Shown: in pieces, positions 23,933-36,500 of the stretch
Layout of the letters: the number at the start of each line of letters is the position of its first letter
How positions within the stretch are numbered: position 1 is the stretch's first letter
Origin: Phoenix dactylifera
Taxonomy: Eukaryota > Streptophyta > Magnoliopsida > Arecales > Arecaceae
Assembly: GCF_009389715.1 (NCBI RefSeq)
Contig: NC_052401.1
Span: forward strand, 1,662,843 to 1,726,842
Length of the DNA stretch: 64,000 nt
Reading direction: 5' to 3'
The notes under the pieces: generated by a model
Told to the model about the DNA's origin: nothing
What the model saw: only the letters and a program-made list of their open reading frames with translations
The model's database searches: none
Made by a program: the position numbers and the translations under genes

Positions 23933-23958
23933 GGCGACGGAATTGGGGGAGATGGAAG

Positions 23959-23966
23959 AACCCTAG
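23959..23966 (-). promoter_or_regulatory. Telo-box-like motif upstream of the NSA2-like locus
   Basis: AACCCTAG (plus) lies 27 bp upstream of the ATG. Telo boxes (AAACCCTAA-like) close to the start are typical of plant ribosomal-protein and ribosome-biogenesis genes. Confidence 0.45.
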
Positions 23967-24274
23967 CCAGCGTGCTTGAGATTTTGGGCGGCAAAGAAAG
24001 AGGCGGTGGTTGCCGTTAGAACGCAGGTTCTCGTAATCCGCGGGCGAGTTTAATAAGAAGCTTTCTCTGCGTGTACCTCTTGCGATTTAGATCTAACGGT
24101 TGTAGAAGGCTCCTCTAAGGGATGGTGATGCGCATTGCTCTCCGCTGCGCTATGATCTGAACCGTCTAAATATCGGATTCCCGGAGTGGGAAGTTTTTAT
24201 TTCATTGAGGTACTGAGGTACACTGAAACTGCTTTAAGCGCCCAGCGAATGCAAAGCGGCGATCCGTGGCAAAC

Positions 24275-24286
24275 GGCCCAGGCCCA
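24275..24286 (-). promoter_or_regulatory. Tandem site II elements (TGGGCC x2)
   Basis: GGCCCAGGCCCA on the plus strand reads as two abutting TGGGCC boxes on the gene strand, 343 bp upstream of the NSA2-like ATG. Site II elements bind TCP factors and accompany telo boxes in ribosome-related genes. Confidence 0.45.
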
Positions 24287-24343
24287 TGTTTCTAGGCTTC
24301 CATCCTTTGTGATTGCACCAATTTTTATGAGGGCATATTTGCC

Positions 24344-24767
24344 GTTTGGTTGCAAGAAGTTTGAATTGGAACGAGAAACATTCATTTTGGTCATTTGGTT
24401 CGAGGAGGTTTCGTTCCCTCAATTTCTACTCTTTTCAAATATTCAATTTCTATTTCGACTCCAATTCTTATTTCAGTCACAAACGAAACGCATTGGAGGA
24501 TATGATCATTCCAATTTTTATTCTAATTTATTTTGATTTCGATTCTTATTTTAATTTCGGTCATAAGCCCAGCACGTTTGATTCATGATTGAAATCAGAA
24601 TGATATTTGAATACTAAAAGAGTATAGAAATTGGATTTTGAAAGATTAGGACATACTAATTCTTCTTTTTTGAAATTAAAATAGAAATGAGATTTCTTTC
24701 GGCCAACTGAAATGAAAGTTATTTATTCTTATTTTTATTTCAAAATTCAACTTTTTCCAACCAAATA
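24344..24767. mobile_element. MITE with GTTTGGTTG terminal repeats
   Basis: It starts GTTTGGTTG and ends CAACCAAATA. The inside is built of repeated 'aattctaattt / cgattcttatttt' phrases and includes, inverted, the core of the 8495-8664 element. It is non-coding and about 425 bp, probably of hAT-like origin as with other TTTGGTT-ended plant MITEs, though no target duplication is clear. Confidence 0.5.
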
Positions 24768-25191
24768 AGCCTTTAATTTTTTATTTTTCACATTCAGCAT
24801 GGTAGGTGAATATCCGTGCAATGCACAAGGGAGTAAGTGGGTTTCACGCGTAGGTTGGCCAAGCATCGGATGCCATGTCAGGAACAATAGAGTACTGTGC
24901 TTAAGCACTTTTCTTCCTGAAGTTTTTGTCGACTTGCATGAAGCTAAGATTCAATTAACAACTTTGGTGAATGTACCAAAAGAAAAAAACAACTTTGTTA
25001 AAAATATGATCCCAATTCTTGTTTTAAGAATTTTACCAGCGAATGGAGCTATAAAAGACCTTTTATTTAGTTTTGTAAAATATATTCTTGAATTGAAGGT
25101 GGTTATTGTGGAGGATGCTGTGACTGTCAGGCTGATCCGCCAGCTTATTAGCCTTCTTGAAAATGTCTTGCATGTAAGACATGTAGCCACT
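24768..25191. other. Intergenic region with an unrecognised open frame
   Basis: An open frame of 132 codons (24799-25197, plus) has no known motif, and a long opposite-strand frame overlaps it. It stops exactly where the dispersed repeat at 25192 begins. It may be remnant coding sequence of an element; I do not call it a gene. Confidence 0.3.
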
Positions 25192-25333
25192 CTGTAATAA
25201 CTCAGAACCTCACCCAAAATGACTAGCCAGAAGATATTATTTGAGTTTCTTGATCCTGTATAAGTACTCAAAATCTATCCAGTGAATAACCAACGTGGGA
25301 CTAAACACATGCCTGCATGGATCCTCACATACT
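25192..25333. repeat. Dispersed ~140-bp repeat, copy B
   Basis: Same repeat as at 23421-23554 and in the same orientation, about 1.8 kb away. It contains CTGTATAAGTACTC and GTGGGACTAAACACATG. Possible LTR/TRIM-derived fossil; family not determined. Confidence 0.6.
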
Positions 25334-26400
25334 CAATGTAGAACCATGGTGCAACAGCAATGAATGGTACATGTACTGAATTTTTTTGTAGAAAATAGGA
25401 AAAATGGAGATGGAACTTCCAAGATTTGTTAGAAAAATAGAGTGAAAACAGGAGAATATATATAATGGGAGATATTTACAAGAGGAAGGGGTTTAGTACT
25501 CCCATTGGGACTTTTTGATAGGTGAGAGATAGAAGTCCACAATTTCTTATACCCTTGTAATATTATATCTATATATATTTTTTTCCAAAATGGGAACGCA
25601 TAGATTATTTTTTGGAGTACAGTATTGATTGAAGATTTTCTTTGGAGGAAGATTTTGGGATTTTTTATATGCCAAAGTTGCCAACATAGTGCCATTATCA
25701 ATTGCTCCTAAGCTCTTCTTCATGATCAAATCTCCCTCCAGCTGCAAGCTATCTTGAGATTCTACATGTTCGATGATCTACTTCTCAAGTTGATGCTCCT
25801 TGTCATTGATGTTTAAATACTTCTTGTAAATGGAGATTTAAGAAATAGATGAGTAACCATCTTCTCTCTTGTTTCATATAATGGGCATTCTGAACTTTCC
25901 AACCCTTTCTAGCAAGAACTTTCTCTGCATGCAATCTATTTTTTAAAACAAGCCACATGAACACTAAAATACTGATCTTGATTGCTTTGTGGTATAATTT
26001 GACAAAGAGTAAAACCAAAGTTAGTGATCCAACCCATGAGTCCTCTCAAGACTGAATATTGTCTATTACCCAACTTAAAAGATGCATGATTGCAGAAAGC
26101 ATCAAGGTCTTTGCTAATGGTAACATATAAGATTCCAACAAAGCAAGGTCATCCTATGATAGGGTTAGAGATTGTCTAAAGCTAAATGACATTTATAGAC
26201 TCCCATCTAGTGTATAAATAATAAAAGATTTGAAGATTGTGCATGTCAATTCAGGAAGGCTGTGTGAACATTATCCTTCCTGAAGCTTTCTTCCGCTGGC
26301 TTATGCAGCTTCCTGAAATTTTATAAATAGTTTTTTATAATATACAGGCCATGTATGCCCATCCAAATACTCATACAAGGGCAGGACCAAGCTCGATAAA
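25334..26400. other. Intergenic region, no gene recognised
   Basis: AT-rich sequence with short open frames on both strands, none with a recognisable motif. The stretch 25430-26050 has several minus-strand frames of 60-90 codons that look like chance. Confidence 0.35.
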
Positions 26401-27705
26401 GAAATCAGCTATAAATACCCTCACTCAATGGGACAGGGGTTGTATCTTTCGCACTAAAGAAGGATTCACCTTCCTTAAGATGAATCCACTATTTGATCAC
26501 GCAAAGGTCACCTTGAGATCTATGTAGATAGATGAGCGAGAAGATCGGAATGCTTTAAGAACTGTGCAAGATGAGATCTAATGGTTGATGCAGTGAAAGA
26601 AGATCAATCATTATTTCATATGAAAAATACAACACGAATCCCACTCAATGTTCACCAAAAGACAAAATAAACCCATCTACCAGCAATCGTTTTTATTAAT
26701 TAACTATGATTTTATAGTCCACAAATGGAATTTCGATAATAACATACGTTCAATCCAACCTAATTGTTTGCTCGAATTAATTTATATCATATTAATTACT
26801 AACCATCAGTTGGAAATCAGCTATAAATATCTCCAGCCAATGGAATAGGGGTTGTATTTTTCGATCAAAAGAAGGATTCACCATTTTTCGCACGAATCCA
26901 CCATTGGATCATACAATGATTACCTTGATAATTATGTAGGTAGATGAATGAGAGGATCAAAATGCTTTGAGATATATGGAGGTTGCGATCCACTAGTCAA
27001 CATTGCAACAAAAAATAAATCATTCTTTCGCATAAAAGATACATCCCGAATCTCACTCAATGTTCACCAAAAGGAAAAATAAAACCCTCCACCAGCTATT
27101 GTTTTTACTAATTTGTTATGATTTTTGTTGTCCACAAACGGAATTCCGATAATAAAGGATGTTCAATTAGGGTTGAAATCGGATCGGATACTAATATATT
27201 CATATCCATATTTGTTTTATTTGACAAATACAGATACGGATGTTAGTCGGATAAAAAAATTCATATCCATATTTATTTTAAACGGATACAAATATCAAAA
27301 ATATGGATATAAATATGGATATAAATCGGATAGTTAAACTTTATGACTATAGAATCAAAAGTATAACTAAGTGGATGATAAATCAAGTTAATAGCATGTT
27401 AATGTGGTCATTTATTTTTCTTAAAAGTTCATAAATATTATATTAAATTAAATAGAGTTACAAATAGAATCAAATATTCGAATACAAATCGGATAGTTAT
27501 CGATCTCTATCCATATCTATTTTTTTTTGGCGGATATAGATACGAATACGGATATTAGACAGATATTCAAATTTCTATAAATTTAGATACCAAAACAGAT
27601 TCGAATAAATATTTTTTAATTCTTTCTTTTCAACCCAGCCCACTTATATGCTCGAAGTGATTTACACCATACTAACTACTAACGATATATGTAGCTGTTT
27701 GATGG
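26401..27705. repeat. ~410-bp tandem duplication, second unit split by a MITE
   Basis: Unit 1 (26401-26812) and unit 2 (26813-27167 continued at 27638-27705) share 'gaaatcagctataaata', 'aggggttgtat-tttcg', 'gaaggattcacc', 'ctcaatgttcaccaaaag' and 'ctcgaa-t-attta-accata-taa-tactaac'. The second unit is interrupted at the matching point by the element 27168-27637. Neither unit encodes a protein. Confidence 0.75.
27168..27637. mobile_element. MITE with GGGTTGAAA terminal repeats
   Basis: It begins AGGGTTGAAATCGGATCGG and ends TTTTCAACCC, giving a 9-bp perfect terminal inverted repeat. Inside are many inverted and direct copies of GGATA/TATCC phrases. It is non-coding, 470 bp, and inserted in the second unit of the tandem duplication. 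Confidence 0.6.
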
Positions 27706-27830
27706 CGAGGCTCCATCTAAGAAAAGGCTCCATCAAAGAAAAGACACAAAACACTAGCCATCAGCATGGCAACCGTCGCATACAATCGCCGGTGGGGCAG
27801 CCCAACACAGTCTCCTAGCATGCAAAAAGT

Positions 27831-27892
27831 GGCTGGATGTACTCAACTTAGAGCTATATGAATTGCCGTTTTCACCAAAAAAAAAAAAAAAA
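27831..27892 (+). mobile_element. LINE 3' tail remnant
   Basis: 'ggctggatgtactcaacttagagctatatgaattgccgttttcacc' plus poly(A) matches the 3' end of the LINE copies at 28022 and 49680 ('ggctatacccacataagagctatatgaatgccattttcacc'). Only the last 60 bp are present. Confidence 0.65.
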
Positions 27893-28021
27893 TGGTTCTT
27901 CGATCCTAACGCTGCTACGCCTACGCGTCCCCCAAACTTTACACGGCAGGATATAATGCCGATTATCCGTGCGACTCACACAAAGTTGAACGCCGATATT
28001 TCCTTCAACTGAACTACCTCC

Positions 28022-28755
28022 TACTACGTTTGGTTGGACAGGAATACCAGCCTGTTTGAGGAGAAAAGGTCGCTTCCGAGGACGGTGGTGGACAGAGCGA
28101 TGCTATGCGCAAGGAAGGTTATTGCGGCTTCCATTGGATTTTCTTTTGGGATAATCAGGGGCATCTGGGGTACTCCTTATGCTGTTTCAGCGCCCCGATT
28201 TGCCCATGTTTCTTGGGTACCCCCATCCTTTGGCTATCTCAAAGTAAATTTCGACGGTAGTCGGTCTTTGGATGGTGTTATTGGAGGAGTTGGATTTGTG
28301 ATCAGGGACTATCTTGGTAGAATGATAGCAGTAGGAGGGCAGCATACGCCAGGACTTACAGTGATCGGAGCAGAGCTGCAGGCTGCTTGGGAGGGCATAT
28401 CTTATGTGTGGTAGGTACTGGGTGCAGAGCGGGTTTGCCTCGAGAGAGACTCATCTGTGGTTATTGACTGGCTCCGGGAGGCGAATCGGTTTGGGGATGG
28501 TCATCCCCTCCTTCGGAAGACCCGTAGGATGATCCGGTTGATGAGTGATGTTCAGATTGGACACGTGTTTAGGAAGGCGAACAGGCCAGCAGACTAGGTC
28601 GCCTCCTTTGTTGCCCGGCACTCTAGAGATTTTCTTTGGACGGAGGCATCAGACGTCCCTCATCCTTTGCATCTTTTACTTTTTCGTGACATGGCTGGTT
28701 ATACTCACGGTAGAATTATATGAAATGAGTAGCCGCTTTTTTTTTTAAAAAAAAA
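28022..28755 (+). mobile_element. 5'-truncated LINE with RNase H and target-site duplication
   Basis: AACTACCTCC flanks the element at 28012-28021 and 28756-28765. The plus strand encodes the LINE C-terminus: a linker, then RNase H motifs LKVNFDGS (first Asp), GAELQAAWEG (Glu), LERDSSVVIDW (second Asp), GDGHPLLRK, GHVFRKANRPAD and DMAGYTHGRII. Two in-frame stops (after ISYVW and after RPAD) kill it, so the open frame at 28034-28414 is element debris and no host gene. It ends in poly(A). Confidence 0.88.
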
Positions 28756-28965
28756 AACTACCTCCGTTAACGACATAATAGACGCTATTTGCGCCGTAGT
28801 GTACAGACTCATGCTATTTGAATTACAGAAAACAAATTAAAATATAATAATTGTAAGAATTATTAGTTGCCATTAATATTAGAATAATAACCACTTATAG
28901 AAAAATAATTATTGCTTACCCAAATCGCTATTTGCTGGATAAACTGTACTCATTTATTTGTTGAT

Positions 28966-29305
28966 CGAGTTACAACTTATCCCATAGCTAAGATGAGTAT
29001 AGTCATCTTGGAGGATGACTTGACCACAATCATCAGTTGGATCTAAGAGATTTGAGGGTTGCCGACTGCGACCATCCATCGCTTTGAAACGTCTGAATGA
29101 TGGTGAAAGATGGATAATTATTTAGAAAAACCAACAGAGCTGCGGATTGAATGGCTGCCTATATGACCAACCACGCTGGTAGCACCTTGTGGCCTGAGGA
29201 TGGAGAGCTGCCTCAGAAGCTCTATGATATTCTGTTTTCTGATTTTAAAAATTTATTCGTACACATATTGTATGAAATATCTATCTTAGCAAAAAAAAAA
29301 AAAAA
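28966..29305 (+). mobile_element. LINE 3' fragment
   Basis: The plus strand carries RKTNRAAD, MAAYMTNHAGSTLW and GELPQKLYDILFSDF, the same RNase H tail as the other LINE ends here, followed by poly(A) at 29291-29305. Frames are broken. The 5' limit is approximate. Similar 70-bp stretches ending GTTGATCGAGT lie on each side (about 28900-28970 and 29336-29405). Confidence 0.72.
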
Positions 29306-30565
29306 GTAATTACTTTTTGTTATTATAATTAGTAGAAAATAATCACTATTTTCTCAACTTGCTATGATCAAGTAACAGTACAGTCTTTTTAACTGTTGAT
29401 CGAGTGAAAAATTTTTCTTCTGGCTAGTATATAATGATTTGATTCTGAGATTTACCTTTTTACTTACTGAGCACTGTTTGTGAACTTTATTCTCATTATA
29501 TGAGAATTCTTATAATAAAGAGTAGTAATTTAGATACTTAATATACTACATTATAACCAAAAGGACGTAAAATTTTCGGCAAATGTCACCTTCACCGATT
29601 CAACGGAAAAAACCCCCTTTACATTCTTTTTAGGTACACTTTAGCAAGTTGGCTTATGAGTGCCGACTCCCTCCCTCGCTTTAAAACCCCCTCCTCTCTC
29701 TCTTTCTTCTCGTCTCCCAAGTAGATCGAGAGAGCAGGTATGCAACCCCCCACCACCCACCCCGCAAAAAAAAGGTTTTTTTTTTATGCTTTTCTCCTTT
29801 GGCTTTCTTTTTTTTTTCAGTGCTTTTGTTCAACCAAGGACGATCGGCTGGTTTTTAAGTTAGAACTGTTTCAATTTGTTTTTTTCTCTTTTTTTCCCAT
29901 ATTTTTCTTGCCGATTTTGATCTTTATGCGTAGTTTTCTTCTGTTTTTCTTTTCCGATCGCGTTGTTTTTGATTCATGATATTTTTTTCTTTAGAAAGTT
30001 GGCGAGACTATGGTTACTGTTTCATTAGTCCCGAGTTTGATTCTAGTGGAAATCATGGATGCTAGGGTTTTAGTTCTTGAGCCCTTCCTTTTGTTTCCTT
30101 GGTGATTCTAGGGTTTTTCGGTTTTGTACTGTGTTATTCTGCTTTCTCCTTCGCAATGCCTTTCATGTGGCTTCAAGATTTTGAGGTTTGGAGCCTTAGC
30201 AAGAAACGTGTGAGAGATAGAAGGATAAGAAGTAGAATAAGTTAGGGTTTTGGTTTAAACGGATTCTAGGGCTTTTAGGGTTGTAACATGGAAACTACTG
30301 TATGGAAATTTGTTAAGAGAATTTTCTTTTTGATTTACAATTTAGATTTTACAACAATGAAGGTAGATTTAAGCGCTCAGTTTCATCTCCGGTTCTTGAA
30401 ATTTTGCTGTGGTGTAATTTGCTCTGAAATATTGTTAGGATTTGGTTTCTCCGCTTCCGATGTTCACAGTTTTGAGTTTTATTACAGAAAACAAAAGGAA
30501 GCTATAACATGGTTATTGGGTAATTTTAAGTAACAGAGCCAAAGCTAGCCTTAAATTATCCCACC
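29306..30565 (+). promoter_or_regulatory. Promoter, 5' UTR and leader intron of the bZIP gene
   Basis: CT-rich tracts at about 29690-29720 and a CTTTAAAA box near 29680 resemble a plant core promoter. A likely non-coding exon ends at 29737 (GAGCAG|GTATGC), and an AG near 30490 or 30538 could be the acceptor before the ATG. T-rich intron sequence fills the gap. Short open frames in it are not supported. Confidence 0.45.
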
Positions 30566-33500
30566 ATGTCCCGCCAAGCTCACCTCCCTCCTCGGTGCCC
30601 ATTTAAGAACAGGGGTTTGCTGCCCCAAGGACTGGATTCCAGACCTCAAACCACACTATATAGGTTTCCATCCCAAGGGTTCATTATAGATGAAGAACCC
30701 TCATGGCTTGATGACCTCTTTACTTACTCGGACAGTAGTCCTAGAGGGATCTCTCATCGGAGATCTTGGAGTGATTCTGCAGCAATTCTGGAGGTCCCAA
30801 CAACTTTGGCTGGTCCGATATCCCCGGTTGGTGAAGGAAATACTTCATCAGTTGGTGCCCTTCACAAATCACCAGAAGCCACAGATGAGGGTGAAACTAA
30901 TTCTGGGTTTGAGGCAGGTAGCGGGTATGAGGCAAGCTGTGTCTACGGCCCTAACTCCCCCAGGCAAAAGAGTAAACTGACCAGCTCGGAAAGCTCCCTA
31001 GTGGCTGCTTTGTTGGAAAATGTTCCTCAGAACCCTTTGCAATATGTTACTGTGGATTTCCCTGGTGCCTCAAATAATAGTGAGTCCAATGTGAGTGGAG
31101 ATATTCTGGTTGCACCAGGTGATCATGATCCAGAGAAGGCATCAAAAAAGTAAGCCATCTTCCTTCCCTCCGCATCTAATGTATGCAGGTGATCCTTTTC
31201 ACTCATTGATTGCAGCTTACCTTGGAAGCAGCCACCATTTGCTCATGTATCAATGATATTGTACTTGTAGCTTCTCAAAGATGAATTCAGCTTCAAGTGT
31301 TGTGGAAACTTTTCTACTGTCATTTGAATTATTTAAATATTCACTCCTATTTTTCCATTTGGATGCATATATCTTGCATTATCAGCTATCATTTTTGGTA
31401 GGATGGCCAGACAGCATAACTTCTAGAATCCACCTAGTCCAAGATAAGAGCAAAATTCTCCCTCCTATAAATGCACGTTGCAGCATGCTGTTGTAGACAT
31501 TCTATATATGTATGGTAGCTTTCCTGGACTCAATGTAATATATTCATGATTTGAAAGATATGAGAAAGGAGTGTCCTACCAAACCTATATATACTACTAT
31601 GAAATAAGAGGCAAGAATAACTGTATTTCTATTACATGCCAATGATCCAAGAAATTCAAAATGATGTATGCAACGCTTTTGACCTGACATGATTGACCTG
31701 ATAATATGTATTTACAGTTTGCAACTGGAAACCCTTGAGCATTTATTTATCACATTAACATCCCTTAAGCATGCTTTGAGGTTTTGATAGATATCGAGAA
31801 CTTGTCCCATTTTGTTTAGAGTTGTATTATCATAAACTTTTGTTGGCTATAAGGAAGAAAGATTGATTTTATGTTTGGGTACCTGGGATTTATTAGCTAA
31901 GTACTTGCAAGTACTATCAAGTGATTTATGTTTTGAGATTTATAGGCCTGATACTTGTTCCATTCATAATTGAATGTGTTGATTGTTTTATTGGATTAAC
32001 AAGTTTTGGACCTTTTTTCCATGAAGAATTCTTCTTCTGATCTTTTCGAAGTTTCTACTTGCCATAGCATGCTTAAGCTAACCTTAATCATCAAGTAGTA
32101 TTATGTCCGTAATTGTTGGCTTTATGGATTAGGCATGCAACCCACTAAGGTTTGAAAATTAGTGCCAAGTTCTTGGCCAAGGAAATGGATGAGAGTGGGA
32201 CTTGTGATAAATTAGAAGTCCAATTGGTTGGAAGGAAGACCTTTCTTTTGCGACCAAGGATCGACCATATAGGATTCTTTTAGTCATTAAAATAGTTTCT
32301 ACAGAAGGAAAGAAGAGATGGTTTAGTATTTAGAACTTTTTAGTGGTTGCAGGGCACAATTGATAAGACAAATGGGTAAAGTGAAACAACTTTTTATTCA
32401 TTACGATGTACAAGGACTATTATATTGCTAAATTAAAATTCAAAATTATATTTTGCTCAATTAACCCTTTCCCAAATTGAGATTTGATTTGTAACTACTT
32501 GGGGCCTCAAATGATTACTATAGGTAGTTACATCAACTTCTGCTTATTGCTCTTGAGGACAGTACCTTTTTCTTTCTGTTTAGTCGTGCAAGTACCTTCT
32601 GATTTGATGTCAGCTTAACATTCTTGTATATTGAAAAATTCTGAGATATTTTGGTACAAACCATTTGTATGAATTAAATGAATCGTCTTTACTTGAAGTT
32701 TTGTGACCAAAAAAAACTTCTACTAGAAGTCTTGAAGTCAACAGTTTTCAAGGGAGGTAACTACTCTACGAAAGGTCATGTTTGTCGCTTGACGTTCTTA
32801 ATCTCCCATCCCACCCTTCTAGGTTTTAATATGTATTTTGTCTAGGTGTTCATTACTTGTAATAATATGGAAATATGGAATTAACTTGCAATGCATGTTC
32901 ATGATACAAGGAAATGAAGAACTTACACCATTCTCATTACATTGAATGAATATGACAATATTATTTCTCTTACGCTGATATATTTCTCTAGCTACTATTA
33001 GTGATTGCTAGAAGCATCTCTTGTTCAATAATTTTGAGGTCAGGCCTTTTCTTTAAACCTCTGATAAAGGGTTGAGGGACAAGCTGCTTGGATTACTCTT
33101 CTTTGCTGCTAAGTTTTCCATTCTTTTTTCTTTTTGTTGGAAAGGATGTAACCAGATAAGGAGGTATATGATCTTGTAAATAATATTTCAAATTTTTAGG
33201 ATAGAGTGAATTATTGGAAACTGGATGTTTTGTGGATTTGCAGGCCTGGTTGTTTAGGTTCTTTTAGTGTATTGGGACACCTTGGCCATGGCTCGTGAGG
33301 AATTTAAGACCTTGAGCAGGTGTCTAGGTCTGGTGCCTTCTTGGGTTCTTGTTTGTTCTCTTGTTATTGTGAATATTTATATGAAGTTTGAAACTGGAAT
33401 AATGAAAGTATAACAAATTTAGCACAATGGAATCATGCTCTCTCTCATTCATTTTGTAACTAATACTAATATCAGCATTTGTTTTGTATTTGACAAGTAT

Positions 33501-36500
33501 GGATATAATTATTATGGTTCCAATGTTAGTATTTCAAAACAATATTTAAGTACACAAATTGTCTCAGAGTGTTATACGTACTATAGGAGTTGATGCTTAT
33601 GTAACCAAGCTCCAGATCATCATGTATCACATATGCATGATTCAGGAATGCTGTTCACAATAGGTCCACAATGATACCTTTATGAAAGGTCGATTCCTAT
33701 TTTCTCCTTCGATCTAGTGTTTCTATTGCTTTTAATAAGTAATTTGCATATTCAAACAATAGATGTCATTTTTTTTTCCCTAAACAAGTTATAAATGATT
33801 TATCCTATGTATATTCAAAGAAGACCGGGCGAGGCACCGTCAAGGAGAGGATGCAATTCCAGAGGCAAGGACTAGGAAGAGAGGTAGTTTGAAATTTGTT
33901 GGATAGTGGTGGCATGGAAGAATTAGATTTGGGTATGAATATACCTACCCTGTGATAGAAATAAATGGCTGCCCCAAATCTAAAGAACTCTTGAAGATGG
34001 GGTTTGAGAGTTGTGTTAACAGTACTAGTAGCTGAAATATCTTGATTTATGGAGTAGAATGTGTTTTTAAAGGTTCTCATATGACTTGCCTTTATTGTGC
34101 TATTTATTGATTTTGTCTATGCATTTTATTTATCTGTGTTGCTTTCTTTTAAAACAAGGTATGTAATCGATATGATTGGATAGCACCTTCAAAACCTTAT
34201 GTGACATGTACTAGAAATTTAGGTATATTTCTGTGGGAGCACTAACATAGTTTGACAGATGATTATGAAATTCTGCTTCGTTGGTTTATAGCCCCATCTC
34301 TAGAGATGCTGAGACAAGGCTAAGACTAATTTGTATATTTCATATGATACTACATCTGAAATCATAAATCGTGCATATTGAATCCCTTATATTGTTTATA
34401 CATCCTGAATTACCTATAAGGAAGACATAAAGCCCCCGGTACATTACAGTATTAATACTGTAAGCTCATCTGTGACCTGTCTGGTAGGTCTTAGGTGTGA
34501 AAGGACCTCAACGGGTATTGTATCAGTGGAAGTTGAAGAGGGGAGAAAAATGGTTACCTCATCAAATATCATTGCATAGCAGAACAACAACAGAGATGGA
34601 TTCTTTTTAAGAAAGGAGGGACATGTACTGCTACACGGACCCTTTTGGTACATCAGTAGGGTTGACAAATTAAGGGCTTTGTCACAATTAATGACTTCTC
34701 TAGGATTTGAGTTTAATTTTCTATTAGAAGTTAGTGATTTGCATTAGGAGCTCTGCTAGTCATGACTCAGACTGACTGTAGCATGATATTGAGGGTAGTT
34801 TTCAGTGTCAGCAATCTATACTACTACATTAAAGGGCAGTCCAGTGGCCTTTGGAGCGTGACGTGTGCCCGTCTCTGTGGTTGCTTTATGATTTAAGCCC
34901 AAACCAAATGCAATCTATCCTACAAATTATGCCTGATCCTGGCCTGTGGCTTTATGATTTAAGCCCAAACCAAATGCAAATTTGATATTTCAGACCATGT
35001 CTGCAACTCACTAGGGCTGATTGAGCTTGGGCCTCTTGTTTGCATGTGTCAGAAGTCTCCAACTTTGCCTGAGAAAATTTTATCTGTACACTGCATACGA
35101 GTGGTTTCCATGGGTCAAGCCCTTGAAATTAGGCATCTTTCTCTTGCCCTAGGATAATATAGTGAAATGTTTGGTATCTCATCTATTGCAGATCTACGTT
35201 GGTTGACTTTCTTTTTTCTTCCTCCGCCGTTGGTGTGCAGAATATTTCTGTACTAGAACATTTGTGCTCCTGACTTTATTGTTTTGTTTGTCATACTAAA
35301 ATCTGTGATTTACATTGCTGAAGAAATTATGAACACTGTTCTTTGCTGGTACTGGACTTGGGGGCTGACCATTTTACAAGCACCCTTTGAATGAGCTTCC
35401 TTGCACAACTAAGAACATGCTAATTCTGCCAGCATGATTATGTTCATCTTATATAAAATAAAGTGCATTTGTAGCAATCATTTTATGTCCCTCATCTTTA
35501 GATTGTTGTGCTTCACATCTCGTAATTTTCTACAGGCGCTCAGGGCAACGATCTAGGGTCCGAAAGCTTCAATATATTGCTGAACTTGAGAGAACTGTTG
35601 ATGCACTTCAGGTAGTCATGTTCTCAGTTGCCCATGCTATGGATTACTTTTGTCTTTGCAATTTTTTTGACAAAAACCATGCCTGAGTTTGTCTTTTGTT
35701 TAGACTCTTGGGGCAGAGCTGGCAGGAAGAGTTGCCTCTATGTTTCAGCAGCATTTTGCTTTATCAATAGAAAACAAGAAAATGAGTTGGCAGATAACCA
35801 GTCTTCAACAAGAGAAAATAATGAAGGATGGTGAGTGTGATTCTTTGTTTCTTGTAGATTTTGTAAAAATAGATTGATTGGACACTTTTGAAAATGATAA
35901 TAATTATACCCGTGATGTATGAAATGCCCGTTTTAGCCAAAAAAAATGATAATAATTAGTTAGATTTAGCCTATGTAACTAACAAACCAAGTTATTTAGA
36001 GTGGAAACTAAGTTAACAAACATAGGCTTCTGTTCAACTCTGGCTTTCAAGTTTTTAAACTGCAATCACATTGTTGCAAACAAGGCCGTAAAATTATGAA
36101 GATTTGAAATTGGGTGCAAGTTTTTTTCCTTTTTTATCTTATCGAGTGCATGTGTGCATCTACTCTCCTTTGTCTTGGTTATCCTGAGTTATTGAATGAA
36201 TGGTGATACGAGTGGTGCCTGCCACCTTCTGTGTATTGTATACTTCTAACATGTATTGCACCTATTCTTTAGGCTCTACTCTCCTTTGTCTTGGTTATCC
36301 TACTTACAATGATTATATATATATTATTTTTTTGCTCTGTACGTGGCTCAACTTCGCAATGTCTGCAGGTCAGTATCAGACTCTAAAGAGTGAAGCAGAG
36401 AGGTTAAAGATGATTTATGGACGTCACCGAAGAAGCAAAAGCGCTGCAGCCTGTTTTGAGATGGGCCCTACGACTACTGATACTTCGCAAGTTAGTCGGG

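Noticed and set aside
24799-25197. 132-codon open frame ending at the dispersed repeat
   Set aside because: No known motif and an overlapping 106-codon opposite frame; it may be element debris.
28034-28414. Open frame of 126 codons resembling an RNase H host gene
   Set aside because: It lies inside a LINE bounded by target-site duplications and poly(A), and the domain continues past an in-frame stop.
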